A stretch of 64,000 bases of DNA from Posidonia oceanica (lineage: Eukaryota; Streptophyta; Magnoliopsida; Alismatales; Posidoniaceae), in NCBI GenBank assembly GCA_037176725.1, contig JAZBRS010000011.1, forward strand, positions 9,114,001-9,178,000. The letters are read 5' to 3'. The stretch's first letter is position 1. Each line of letters starts with the position of its first letter. Of the stretch, positions 24,074 through 34,423 are shown piece after piece. The notes beneath the pieces are model-generated. The model was not told where the DNA came from. It did not search any database and saw only the letters and a list, made by a program, of their open reading frames with translations. The position numbers and the translations under genes were made by a program.

Positions 24074-24085
24074 GCTCTAATACCA
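24074..24085 (-). other. Primer-binding site of copia H
   Basis: Minus strand TGGTATTAGAGC, one base from the tRNA-iMet complement. It lies between gag (23900) and the 5' LTR. Confidence 0.7.
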
Positions 24086-24534
24086 TATTCAAATCAAAGA
24101 AGAAGTGTGGTAGAAGAAAAGTACACGAAGAAAATTGATGGAGGATTCTCCGTCTTCCTTATTCCGCATTCAGAAGTTTATCCTTTTTTATAAACAAGAG
24201 AAGAAATTGAGTTTGTATCAAAGAAGCAGTTGCTGTTCTGACGTTTTGCAACCTGTAGATGGCGAAATCAGATCCCTGCAAACAAGGCATACCAAACGTT
24301 CTTCCCTGAAATCACCTGTATGTCAGGCGGCGAAACACGTCGCCGTTTCAAAAGGCGGCGGAGCGAGGCACCTTCCGAACAGGCAGCTTATGCCCTATTC
24401 TTCTAGCAACCAAGATCTGTTCTGGATAGACCGCGCAACACACAGGAAAATGTGAATACAGGTTTCAGACAGATTGCAGATTTTTACTCGTTCGAGTGAT
24501 TAATTAATTGATTAATTAAACCTGTATGTTCACA
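24086..24534 (-). mobile_element. 5' LTR of copia H (about 450 bp)
   Basis: The minus strand begins TGTGAACATACAGG at 24534 and runs to the primer site at 24085. Its inner boundary is not a clean CA, so it is approximate. The bases outside are ACGAA. The size fits small-LTR copia elements. Confidence 0.6.
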
Positions 24535-25779
24535 ACGAATGGGATTTTGGCTTATGGGTACCACTCTTTGACCTTCTTCCGGGTCCACCAAGAGGGCCTA
24601 GGCGGCGGGTTTGTCTCTCTAAAGAGGGTCCCACCACCTAGGATTCTGTCCTTAGGATCGGATCTTAGCAAACTATAAAGCAGTAAATAAACATAAAATA
24701 TCAGAGTATCAAGTATCTACCAAGGATTATTCTTGACTCAAGGAAAATGAGGAGTCAAAAATAAAACCTTAAGATACCTTGAATTCTTAACCTAACTATC
24801 CCAATAAAACAGAGTATGGGTGAGCGACTTGCACTGGACTCTAATATCAGAGAAATAGTTTCCACCTTAAGGGTGGACACATGCAAACCTAGAATCCGAA
24901 TAAAAAACAAAAAAGATGCAGTGAACAGGATTTAATCTGATTTTTAAGCAACTGCAGATCTAAAAAAACGACACAAGCTACTGAAAAAAAAAAAAAAGAT
25001 TTGTACTGAAATAAAACCCAGATCCAGTCGCCTGTAATGGGTGTGCCTGGAGTAGTCGCTGCAGCGGACTGCGACTTGATCAGGCGCTTGGTAATTGGGT
25101 GACTGGACACCGGAGTTTTCTGTTTTCAGAACAGTAGTAACCCGACCCTCTATGACTATAGACAGGAGGTTGTCGTTGCCTCAGAGTGCTAACGAGACCT
25201 CTTGCCTTAAGCCAAGATGATTGGGTTAGAAAATCTATTCTAATGTCAGAAAGCACGACGGGGTTTAGGAGTCGTGAAAAAACCTAAGCATACGGCCTCC
25301 TAAACCGAAAGAAAAACAACTAGATCTAAAGAAGTAAATGAAGGAAGGAAGGAAAACTCACGTGGCACAGAGGGTTGGCTAAAGCCGGTCCCATCGTGAT
25401 CGCTACTTTTTGTATATGTGGATTTGGGGGTGTTTGGATGAAGTAGTCGGTGCTTCCACGACGTCGACGACTTGATGTGATCACCACTCGTCGATGGACT
25501 GACAAGACGCCTGGGGAGATGATGATGATGATGTGGGTAGTCGGCTCCCTAGATCAACGACAGGGTGTCGTCCAGCAACGTCCTCGTACAATGTGAGCGT
25601 GTTCCTTTCCCTCAAAACAAAGTAAAAATAGATCTAGGTAAGTCCGGGTGTAGTAAACAGATCAGATAAATGAGAAGTAAAGTAGATAAATACAACTAAT
25701 ACTAACCGGAGGTTGTTCCCCGTATGCATATGCTATGGGTCCTATGTTAAGGAATGCGATAATGAAATAAAAAAAAGAT
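24535..25779. other. Unclassified stretch, no gene recognised
   Basis: Mixed-composition sequence with no coding domain in six frames. A dyad group of AGTCGCCTG and CAGGCG words lies at about 25026-25100, similar to words at 26100-26205. An ATGATGATGATG run occurs at about 25518-25530. It may be part of a further retrotransposon. Confidence 0.4.
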
Positions 25780-26207
25780 TGGAAGGAGATACTCCTTTCA
25801 CCCTCGTGCTGTATACAGTGGAGTAAGGAAGTAGAGGCACGGTTGGAGCTCCGGCTATGCTCGAGATCTCTGGAATCTAAAGTGGGATGTAGTGATCTCT
25901 GGGATCTAGGATTTTTGAATTGATAGTAGAGGCTAAGACTCTCAAGATCTAGGAATGTTTCTCTCTTTTTCTTTTGATCTCTCTAAGCCTAAAAATGACT
26001 CCCACTAATGAATTGGCCTCTTCCTGACCAACTCACAGGGTCTATTTATAGGCTTGTGGGACACGGTTCTAGAAGCTTCTAGAAGATGGCTGATATTTAT
26101 GGCTAGTCACCCCATAGGCAGGCGACTGACACAAATATCTCCCGAAAAGGTCATGGAAATTCTGCAAAACCAGGTCAACGAAGTCCACGTCAGCTAGTCG
26201 CCTGTCA
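25780..26207 (-). mobile_element. Candidate small solo LTR (428 bp) with AAGAT duplication
   Basis: The minus strand begins TGACAGGCGACTAGC and ends TCTCCTTCCA, with AAGAT at 25775-25779 and 26208-26212. A TATA box on the minus strand (CCTATAAATAGA, plus-strand 26041-26052) follows two pairs of AGTCGCC words by 50-150 bp. Choosing ends inside 1.4 kb makes a chance 5-bp match plausible, so this is tentative. Confidence 0.4.
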
Positions 26208-26212
26208 AAGAT

Positions 26213-27293
26213 ACGTGGAATTTGATTAATACTAAGAGGTTTGTTGTTCCCTTTAGAAAGTGGACCTGGTCTAGACTAATTCCTCCTAAAATGTCTTTAT
26301 TTCTATGGCGCATTAGTTGGAATGCAGTAGCTGTGGATGTGAACATTCAATCCCGTACCGTTCCTTTTGTTTCGAGGTGCAATTGTTGTGTAGAGCATCA
26401 TCACATGGAAAGCCTGGATCACTTACTACTTCATGGAGAGCTAGGCAGAAAGGTTTGGGATTTCTTTACTTCTGTTTTCAACATAGATCTGAGTGTGGAT
26501 ATTGCTTCTACTATTCTCTCTTGGCGTGGTAGAGCTAAAAGGCACTCGTATGGGTGTACTCTTATTGGGATACTACCGGCTTTCATATGTTGGCACATTT
26601 GGAGAGAAAGGTGTAGCAGGAGACTTTCTAACCGATTCCTTAGTTGGACTCAGGTTGTTTCGAGTATTATAGCAGATTGCAACTTCACTCTTGAGGGGAA
26701 CACTTTTGACTGTATAGGTGGGGACGTTTTTGCCTTATCTAAGGCTGGATTTCACGTACCTTTTATCCTAGACAAACCTTTTTTGATTGTGAGATGGTCT
26801 CCCCCTACTAATGGTCTTAAGGCTAATGTTGATGGTTCTTCGACTTCTTCTACTGCTGGGAGTGGTGGCCTTGTCAGAGATGCTTGTGTTCGGGTTATCA
26901 TTGCCTTCTCTTATTATTATGGGCGTATCACCAATAATGAGGCGGAATGAGAGCTATTTGGGACCTTTTACACCTTTGTGACAGGTATGGCATCAAAGTT
27001 AGGGAGATTGAATCTGATTCTTTGCAAATTGTTAAGATGTTACAAGGAAGAATCAATATCCACTGGAAATGCAAATGGTGATGGAGTAATATTCAGAGGT
27101 ATATTAGTGTCAACATCACTCACTGCTTTCGTGAGTACAATGGAACTGCAGATTTCTTAGCTAAAAGAGGTGGATCTACTAGTGCCAATGAAATCTTCCA
27201 CGCATATTCTGATCTCCCTAAAGTTTTGAGAGGCATCTGTAATCTTGACAAATGGGATGTTCCTTCGATTAGGAATAGAAAGAGTAGATGTTA
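26213..27293 (+). pseudogene. LINE 3' end: zf-RVT and RNase H-like domains
   Basis: The long frame 26222-26950 shows the zinc-finger reverse-transcriptase-associated region (PPKMSLFLWR..., C-N-C-C, ...DHLLLHGELGRKVW) followed by the plant RNase H-like fold (RWSPPTNGLKANVDGSS, GGLVRDA, AFSYYYGRITNNEAE). A one-base frameshift at about 26945 moves the rest to another frame (LCDRYGIKVREIESDS, ...WKCKWW...) up to TAG at 27293. Catalytic D of the NVDGSS motif, E of NNEAE and D of ESDS are all recognisable. Upstream endonuclease and polymerase parts are absent, so this is a 5'-truncated L1-type LINE copy. Confidence 0.75.
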
Positions 27294-27471
27294 GTCTTTT
27301 TCTCCTCTTCTTTTTCCCATGAGCATGGATTTTGGAGAAGAGTTTTTTCAGACAACCCATAGACTGGTGATTGATGAGTCTTTATCCTCTTTTCGAGGTG
27401 TATCATTTCTTTTTATACTCTTTCTTCTATCTTCTATAAAATAAAAATTCTTATTGCTCAAAAAAAAAAAG
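27294..27471 (+). mobile_element. LINE 3' UTR and poly(A) tail
   Basis: It runs from the ORF stop to an A-run at about 27460-27470 preceded by AATAAAAATTC. I could not find the matching target duplication at the 5' truncation point. Confidence 0.6.
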
Positions 27472-28665
27472 AAGAGTTTGTTATAACAACCTGCAGCTTA
27501 TTTTGATACAATCTGTTACAACAAACTACTAACCATGTCATGATTAACAAATTACAGTTATTTTCATATAGTAGTAACAAATATTATGCGGCAACGTCGA
27601 GATTTTGAAATTGTCATAAATACCACTTCACTATCTTTTTCTTATATCGATGTCATCAAGTTTAAGTCCATTAGTGTTCAAGTTGGAAATAACGGAGTAT
27701 TCTCTAACGTTGTTAGTTCTCAAAGACATTATCCATTCTTACCATTTTTCATCTTCTTCTCCATTTTCTTCCTTCCCTGACAAAAAGTCAAGAACAAAAG
27801 AAAAATCCACATGTCTCATTCTTCTTCATCGACAAATCATCACTCTTCTTCAACTCCTCAACACATATATCTCTATTAGCACCTCCATCTCCATTATTCA
27901 CACCATTTGCCTCCTCCCACTTCAATAAGTAGGGACAGAAGATAGAACTGTTTGACTGAGAGGACCAATTACCTATTTAATCAAAAAACACCTATGCAAA
28001 TGCAATATTAGTTTTTGTTTGTTATTAAACCATTTAATAGGAATTGTATAGAGCTTGGGGAGGTCAAGTCCAGCACCTACCCCCCTCTAGCTCTATCCCT
28101 GTCAACAAGGTCAGATTTTTCTAACCATTGCTCGAGGAGGAGCTTGTGGATGGGGATAGGTGTTGCAATTCATCGACCATTTGAGTTGTGTTGTGACTTG
28201 TTGGATTGGAATTGAGAATATTGGATACAAATTATGGTGTTGTGAATTTGGATTATTGTTTAAGAAAAATTGGAGTGACAGCCAGGGGTAGTGGAGCAAA
28301 GGTAAGTTAGTCACTACTACTTTAGAATAATTTAAACTCATCAATAATAGGATTTAATCAAGCATTTGATGGTGACGATATATATTGGTGAGAATGAAAG
28401 GATCTAGTGGTATCCATGATATTTTTAGAATCTTAATGGTATTCACATGATATTGATTATTTTGGATGGTATAGATGTAATTCTTCTTTTAAATTTAATA
28501 TCCTTGTCAATTTTTGACATTGCAAAAAATGATTTAAGGAGATACTTAGTGGCAAAAATATTATTCATAAATTAAAGTTATGACATTCAAACTTTCTATT
28601 AACTTGGTTTATAATATTCCCACGATTTTACTTAATAAATAAATATTGAGATGGAAATTTTTTGG
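27472..28665. other. AT-rich intergenic DNA, nothing recognised
   Basis: No coding domain, RNA gene or clear repeat is seen. Short open frames here have no recognisable motifs. Confidence 0.5.
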
Positions 28666-29200
28666 AAAAATCTAAATATGGCTCCTCTAAAGAAAGGTGA
28701 ATAGAGGATAAACAAAATTAATTAACACTAACAACCTAGGCAATTGAAATGCTATTTAAATAAAATAAGCAAGTGGAAATGATTTCGAAAGCAATGCATA
28801 AGCAAGCAAAGAAGGAGATGGGAGAAATTGAGAACGAAGAAAACTTATAGTGGTTCGGTTTCCTTGGTCTACTCCACTTCTCGAGAATTTTCCTATCTGA
28901 TCTTGTTGTCGGGTCAAGATTTGCTTTTAATCCTCTTGACAAAACTCTCACCAAGAACTCCACAAAATTTGTAATTTTGCCATCTCACAGTCCGAGAAGC
29001 TTTAAGCTTAAATAAAATAAGCTTTACAACTCTTTTAAACTCCTAGAATCCTCAAAAGATGGAAAGCTTAAGTACTTGGAGGTTGAGCACAAAGGAGCAC
29101 ACTTCAATGCCTTGAGAAGATAGATAGATAGATAGATGAAACTTGAAAAAAAGAGTGATGTTGTTCCCCTATTTTGGCAACAATAACATGAAAGAAAGCA
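28666..29200 (-). mobile_element. SIRE-type LTR remnant
   Basis: It resembles 19600-20010 of element B's LTR: CTCCTCTAAAGAAAGGTGAAT near 28680, AAGCAAAGAAGGAGATGGGAGAAATTGA near 28800, CTCGAGAATTTTCCTAT near 28880, CCGAGAAGC near 28990. Only the R/U5-like part is recognisable; the ends are eroded. Confidence 0.6.
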
Positions 29201-29604
29201 CTCACCGACTCCCTCCTCCTCTCATCTCAATATGAAACTCCTTTTCTTTTTGTTTGGTATCAACATTTTTTTTTTCTTTCCATACTCTCCCTCGTGAACA
29301 GAAATCTCTGCTTGAAAAAAGACAACCTCATCTTGGATCTTTAGTTCATCATCCATCAAATTAACCCCAACCACGTAGCTCAAAATTAGAATGCAAGATT
29401 GTTTCTGAAAGACATGGTATAAAGATTCCTGACTTGACTTACATGCTCGATATACTGTCATACGTGGCCGGTCTCATAGTCAATCTGATTCTATCACATT
29501 AGAGTATCATTACCGTGTTGATGTTTTTATCACTATAATAAATCATATATTACAAGAATCAAACAATAGATTTCTTGAAAACATTGTAGAGCTCCGTACT
29601 CTAA

Positions 29605-29802
29605 GGTTATATTTGATTCATATTCTGATATCAAGAATCATTTTATAATTAGAATATAAATCAAATGAGAAAATAAAATTAACTTAACTATAGAAGCTGA
29701 CACGACTTCTACTAAACAAATTTGACATAAGTCAGAAACTGGGATTCAACCCCAATTTCTGTGGAAAAGTCATAATCTAGAATCTCAATCAAACACAATC
29801 TA
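29605..29802. mobile_element. Possible MITE with imperfect inverted ends
   Basis: The left end (TATATTTGATTCATATTCTG) is an imperfect reverse complement of the right end (GAATCTCAATCAAACACAAT). It is about 200 bp, AT-rich and non-coding. Family is not assigned. Confidence 0.4.
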
Positions 29803-31290
29803 ATTGATGCTTTGAATCCTAATAATGGTTAAAAATGATTCAAAGTTAATGATGTTTGTAGCTTAGTAGAGGAATTGTATCCTCAAGACCTCACAAATCA
29901 AGAGAAATGTCAATTAAGCTAACAATTACATCATTATGAGCAGAATATATTTTATGATCCTCAATTGTATGTATAAACTGATCATATCAAAGGTCTATCT
30001 TCTTATAGATAAATTGATCTGTCTTGTGTTAGCTACTCCGATTTCAACTACAACCATTAAATAAGTATTCTCAACTATGAAGTTTGTTAAAACTAGATTT
30101 CATAACAAGATTGAAGATGCAATTCTTATGGATTGTTTGTTGTTTTATTAAAAAAATTGGTAAAAGCATTAGTACTAGTAAATTGATTGATAATTTCACT
30201 GAAGTGGTCGAACAAAGGGTTCAATTATGGTTGAAGATTAAAGTTAGTTAAGATTTTGGTGTTATTTTTTGTAAATATCTATGTTACTAGCCAACAACTA
30301 GATCTATTTTTAGTTATTTTATGAATACTAAATTATCTTTTATGGTTTATTTTTGTAAATATCAATGTTGACTAATAATTTGTATATATTGTTGGGCTAA
30401 ACTTGTGTTTTGGGGATTATTTTTAAATAAATATTCATGTTTTACTAGATATATTTTTTGGTACTTTATGAGAAAAGAGAAAGAATAATATATTTTATTT
30501 CTAAAAATCGTTTTTATCTTTATTAAGATAGCTTCGATTTTTTTAAAAAAAATTTATTTAACAATATATATAAGGTAAAGGACTACCCACTAATTAAGGG
30601 GAGGAGTATACCACATGCTAAGGTATAAGCTGGGATGAAGAGTGTATGTATAATGGTGTTATAACTCTGGCCCTCCCATGGGAGCCATCCAGTCCATTCC
30701 TTTGATTTAACTTCCACCTGATACTTATAGTTTAGTTGAATCCCTTGTAATTAGAATAGCTCATGCCGAACGTCTGTGAAAAAGTTGGCTCAATCGTTGA
30801 CTTTGGGTGCTCTCAAGATTTATGATGTATACAACAAAAGGTGTTATTAGTGTCTTTGTCGATTAGACCTAATAATCCTTGATACGACACAATAACACAA
30901 TAAATTTTAGAAAATAAATCTTTTAAGTTATTTTAAAGTATTTATATAATTCATAATTAATAAATATAATTTTATTTTGACATGATACAACACGATTATC
31001 ATCTGATTCAACACAACTGAAATCAATTTAACCCTGTTATTACATGTTTAACATTGTTAATTAATGGATTACTAAACTTATTAATACTAAATTGAATTCA
31101 AGTACATTTTATACATGTTCAAAATTATGATATTATCAATAATTAATCATACTTTTTAAAAAAGAATAAGAGAAAAATTGTTGAAAAAAGTGATAAACAC
31201 GACAACACGATTAGCTTAACACGATAAGTATAGGACACGATCCAATTGTCAAATGTACTTGCTATGTAGGGATGGCTAATACAATCACTA
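29803..31290. other. AT-rich intergenic DNA, nothing recognised
   Basis: Homopolymer-rich sequence without coding domains, RNA genes or clear inverted termini. A locally GC-richer patch lies at 30650-30730. Confidence 0.5.
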
Positions 31291-31299
31291 ATCCCTTAA

Positions 31300-31855
31300 T
31301 AAAAAGGAATAAGTTTCATATAAATCCTTAAGGTTTGTCTGAGTTTGAAAAAAAATCTCTAACATTTAAATGCATTGTGGCATCCTTTAAGGTTTGATGC
31401 CAATTTTTAATACTCCTTTGTTGTATGTTTTATAGTGACATCATTAATTTTTGTATAAAAAGGCCATATTTTCCCTAATTTTTTCTCAAATAACTCTTAT
31501 TCACCGAGTTGTTAGTTGCTCATGTGGTTTTCTCCCTTTTAAACATACCTCATGTATTTTTTTGCCCTATCTCTTCTTCATTTTCTCTTCTTAATTTTTT
31601 TTTAAGAAAGAGAATAACTTAGTGGTAATTACTAATTACAACCAAGTGAGTAGGGGGTTTTTTGAAAATAAACTTTCAAGGTAAATTAATCTTTTTTATA
31701 ATAAAATCAATGGTATTAGACAGAAAATAGACAACAAGGGGTATTTAAAATTGATGTCAAACCATAAGGAAGTGCCACAATGTATGCAAATGTCAGGGTT
31801 TTTTCAATTAAGCTAAATCATAGGAGTTTATATTAAAATTACTTATAAAAAATGC
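31300..31855. mobile_element. Foldback MITE with long imperfect inverted arms
   Basis: 31300-31480 and 31670-31855 are imperfect reverse complements, roughly 170 bp each: for example ACATTTAAATGCATTGTGGCA pairs with TGCCACAATGTATGCAAATGT, and TTAAGGTTTGATG pairs with CATCAAACCATAA-like sequence. About 190 bp lies between the arms. No ORF is present. Confidence 0.6.
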
Positions 31856-32098
31856 AAGCAAGCACTAATAATTCGTCATGAGATACAAGGAGGTCCTCTA
31901 CAAATCCATCGAGTATATTAATTCCTACTTGCTTTGGAATCGGCAATTCTTGGAGAAGATTCATTACAGCTAGAGCTCTGTGTATGTTCATTCGACTGAC
32001 ATCATGGTTCCTAATGAAGTTCTTAATAAACTTCTTCACGTAGGGCTAGAATACCTTCTTCACGTGGGGCTAGAATAAGGTCTCCTCGACTCTCTTCA
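31839..32098 (-). pseudogene. Unidentified coding-like fragment, about 80 codons
   Basis: On the minus strand 32039-31839 is open for 66 codons with an ordinary globular composition (stretches such as NIHRALAVMNLLQELP and ILDGFVEDLLVSHDELL). Reading upstream in the same frame gives MKRVEETLF before two TAG codons, each at the end of one copy of a 24-bp tandem duplication. An intron donor-like GTAATT overlaps its end at about 31843. I do not recognise the protein. It is wedged between two MITEs and is probably a gene relic or a captured exon. Confidence 0.35.
32027..32078. repeat. 24-bp tandem duplication
   Basis: Two copies of CTTCTTCACGTAGGGCTAGA-type sequence (second copy GTGGGG) lie head to tail, inside the coding-like fragment on the minus strand. 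Confidence 0.7.
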
Positions 32099-32103
32099 TT
32101 GTT

Positions 32104-32515
32104 TAATGTCTGTTTGGTTTAAAGAAATTGCAAGGAATTAAAAGGGAGTAAGGAGGAATTCCTCCTAAATCAAGTGTTTAGTTCTTATTTTATTAGTTAA
32201 ATTTCAATGGTTTGAGTAAAAAAGTAGTAGAATTTAGAGGAATTGGTTTTCCTCCCAAAAAAAAGGTGAGAATGCCAATTCCATTAATTTCTTTTCCTCT
32301 ATGTTGAAAAAGTAAGTTCATCCCAAACACTTTAGAAGAGAACAAACCAACTTTTTGGAATTCAAAATTCTACCAACCAAACATTAAAATTTCTAATTCC
32401 AATAATGGAATCAAACAACAAACTTTCAATTCCTACATTTAGAATTCAATTCCAAGTTCAACTCCAATTGGAATTACAGTTCCTAAAAACCAAACATAAC
32501 CTCAATGGAACCCAA
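32104..32515. mobile_element. MITE with GTTTGGTTT / AAACCAAAC ends
   Basis: An AATTCC/GGAATT-rich, non-coding 0.4-kb element. The left end GTTTGGTTTAAAGAAATT mirrors the right end AATTACAGTTCCTAAAAACCAAAC imperfectly. This is a common architecture for small plant DNA transposons. Confidence 0.55.
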
Positions 32516-33565
32516 CTAGAGGTGTAAACTAGGCCGGACGACCCGACTCATAATCTGGTATAACCTAGCCCGTCTAGTTCGTAGGATGGGTTGACTCGTC
32601 CTGTGAACAGTGCATGGGTCGGGCTGGGCCTAGGTCTTCGACCTAGGGCTCGGCCAGGTTGGACCAAGAAACAAGGACAAATGCAGTGAAACAACAAATG
32701 GTAGGCTCAAGTCTGACCCAGTTTGGTTTCTCCAAGGTCCAAGGTTTTGGATTGGACTCAAGTTCTGTACTTCTAAGCCGGCCTGTGAAGAAACTAGTAG
32801 GTCAGCTCGATGCCAATTCCTTCTCTTTTATGTGGTAGTCAGGACTATAATAACTTTGAAATTTTCTACAGTCCCCCAAAAACCCACGAAGACCCTTCAA
32901 ACCGGTGGATGTAATTTTTACACAATTACATCTTCATCATTTTAAAAAAATAAACAAATAAAGGCATTATCATATCATGCCATCAAGTATTACAGAAAAA
33001 AATCCTTAGGTTTTAAAAAAAACAAGAATTATATAATATGAAAATATAATATAATGGATTGTGCAAGTCCATTCATAAAGCAGTTTAAATGAAAATATAA
33101 TATAATAGAGGACAAATAGAATCAAGACCAATCTTTTAATTTTAAAGAGGGTCGACAAATAAGTGTAATCTATATTATTATTCTCTCTTCTATCTCTTGT
33201 ATCTATTAGATTAAAAGACTCGTGAGTAAAAAAATCAACACATATTTGTTTTAAAAAGAAATGTTATTATTTTTCTTAATAATTTCAAAAAGTAAATTTT
33301 AACACTTTTTTTAAATTTAAGTATCTAGCATTGCAGTTTTATTTTCAAAATCTTAGTATGGTAATTTTTTTTAATTCTTTTCTTACCTATAGAGTGCGCA
33401 TGTACTTCATTAGTAAATTTTTTAAAAAAAAAATCACCCATTTGATTCCTTTTTCTGAAACAACCCAGCCTATTATGTCTAGTTTTTTTTTTTTTTTTTT
33501 GACTAGCAATTAAATTCAAATAGAATAAAAGAGGCTTTAAAGAACCGATTATCTCACAGTACTGT
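32516..33565. other. Intergenic DNA upstream of rubredoxin gene
   Basis: A GC-richer patch with GGGTCGGGCTGGGCC-like words (32530-32790) is followed by AT-rich sequence with long T and A runs (33300-33500). No gene is seen. Confidence 0.5.
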
Positions 33566-33667
33566 TTGCAAAAAAAAATCGGGAGGTTAGTTAACCGAAC
33601 CCGCCGCCTTTACTGTCACCACAACGGCACAGGCAACACACACTCCTTATCCAACCAACACCATGCT

Positions 33668-33730
33668 AGAGAGAGAGAGAGAGAGAAGCATATGCTCCAG
33701 AACAGCAGAGCATATATCTTCTTTATAATA
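33668..33730 (+). promoter_or_regulatory. Promoter / 5' UTR candidates of rubredoxin gene
   Basis: A GA microsatellite (33668-33688) and a TATA-like TTTATAATA at 33722-33730, about 120 bp before the start codon, would give a 5' UTR of roughly 90-100 bases. Other AT-rich boxes exist, so the assignment is weak. Confidence 0.35.
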
Positions 33731-33847
33731 CCAACAGAGAATTTTCTCACTTCTCAGTCCACAACACCTCCAAATCCAACATGGAGGCATGAACAACAAC
33801 GACAACAAGGGTTAGATAGAATCTCTGGAAGAGCAACGGCAACAGCA

Positions 33848-34423
33848 ATGGCCAGTGCAACAGCAGCAAGGCTCCCCTTCTCCTTCCACCCACGCACACT
33901 CCGACCCCCCACCACACCAAATCAGACCAAACCAACCAGAACCCAACTCCCCATTCCCCTTCCCAACCCCAGATCCCTCACGACCCACTTCACCCTTTCC
34001 TCCATCGACGTCTCCAAGGAAGACAAACCCACCGATACCCCCGGGGAGTCAGGACAACCGGAACAGGAGCTGGACGGCCTTTTCGACAAGCGGAGGATGG
34101 AGGAGCGGTTTGCGGTGCTGAACACGGGGGTCTACGAGTGCCGGTCCTGTGGGTACAAGTACGACAAGGCCGCCGGGGACCCTGCCTATCCGATACCCCC
34201 CGGGCTGGACTTCGAGAAGCTCCCCGAGGACTGGATGTGCCCGACCTGCGGGGCTGCCAGGTCCTTCTTTGTCAGCAAGAGGGTCGAGATCGCCGGGTTT
34301 GCGGAGAACCAGCAGTTCGGCCTCGGAGGGAACACCTTGACCTCCGGGCAGAAAGCCCTGCTTATTTATGGGAGCCTTCTGCTGTTCTTCCTTCTCTTCC
34401 TGTCCGGCTACTTCCTGCAATGA
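33848..34423 (+). CDS. Chloroplast rubredoxin family protein (RBD1-like)
   Basis: An intact 191-residue protein. Residues 1 to about 50 are rich in S, T, P and R with few acids, as in a plastid transit peptide. A rubredoxin fold follows with the Fe-binding cysteines C98-x-x-C101 (YECRSCGYKYD) and C131-x-x-C134 (WMCPTCGAA), the spacer motif GDPAYPIPPGLDFEKLPEDW, and a C-terminal membrane anchor at about 168-190. This layout is that of thylakoid rubredoxin RBD1/RubA, known to be needed for photosystem II assembly; electron transfer through a single Fe(Cys)4 site is the presumed chemistry. I chose the ATG at 33848 because the frame upstream (to 33566) is low-complexity and lacks a plastid signal, and AGCAATGGCC is a good start context. 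It is a single exon with strikingly GC-rich third positions against AT-rich flanks. It is the only intact cellular gene here, and its nearest neighbour is a dead hAT transposon 1.4 kb downstream. Confidence 0.93.
   Translation: MASATAARLPFSFHPRTLRPPTTPNQTKPTRTQLPIPLPNPRSLTTHFTLSSIDVSKEDKPTDTPGESGQPEQELDGLFDKRRMEERFAVLNTGVYECRSCGYKYDKAAGDPAYPIPPGLDFEKLPEDWMCPTCGAARSFFVSKRVEIAGFAENQQFGLGGNTLTSGQKALLIYGSLLLFFLLFLSGYFLQ

Noticed and set aside
33566..33847. Upstream in-frame extension of the rubredoxin gene
   Set aside because: It translates a GA microsatellite and low-complexity leader; family length and a plastid transit peptide fit the start at 33848.
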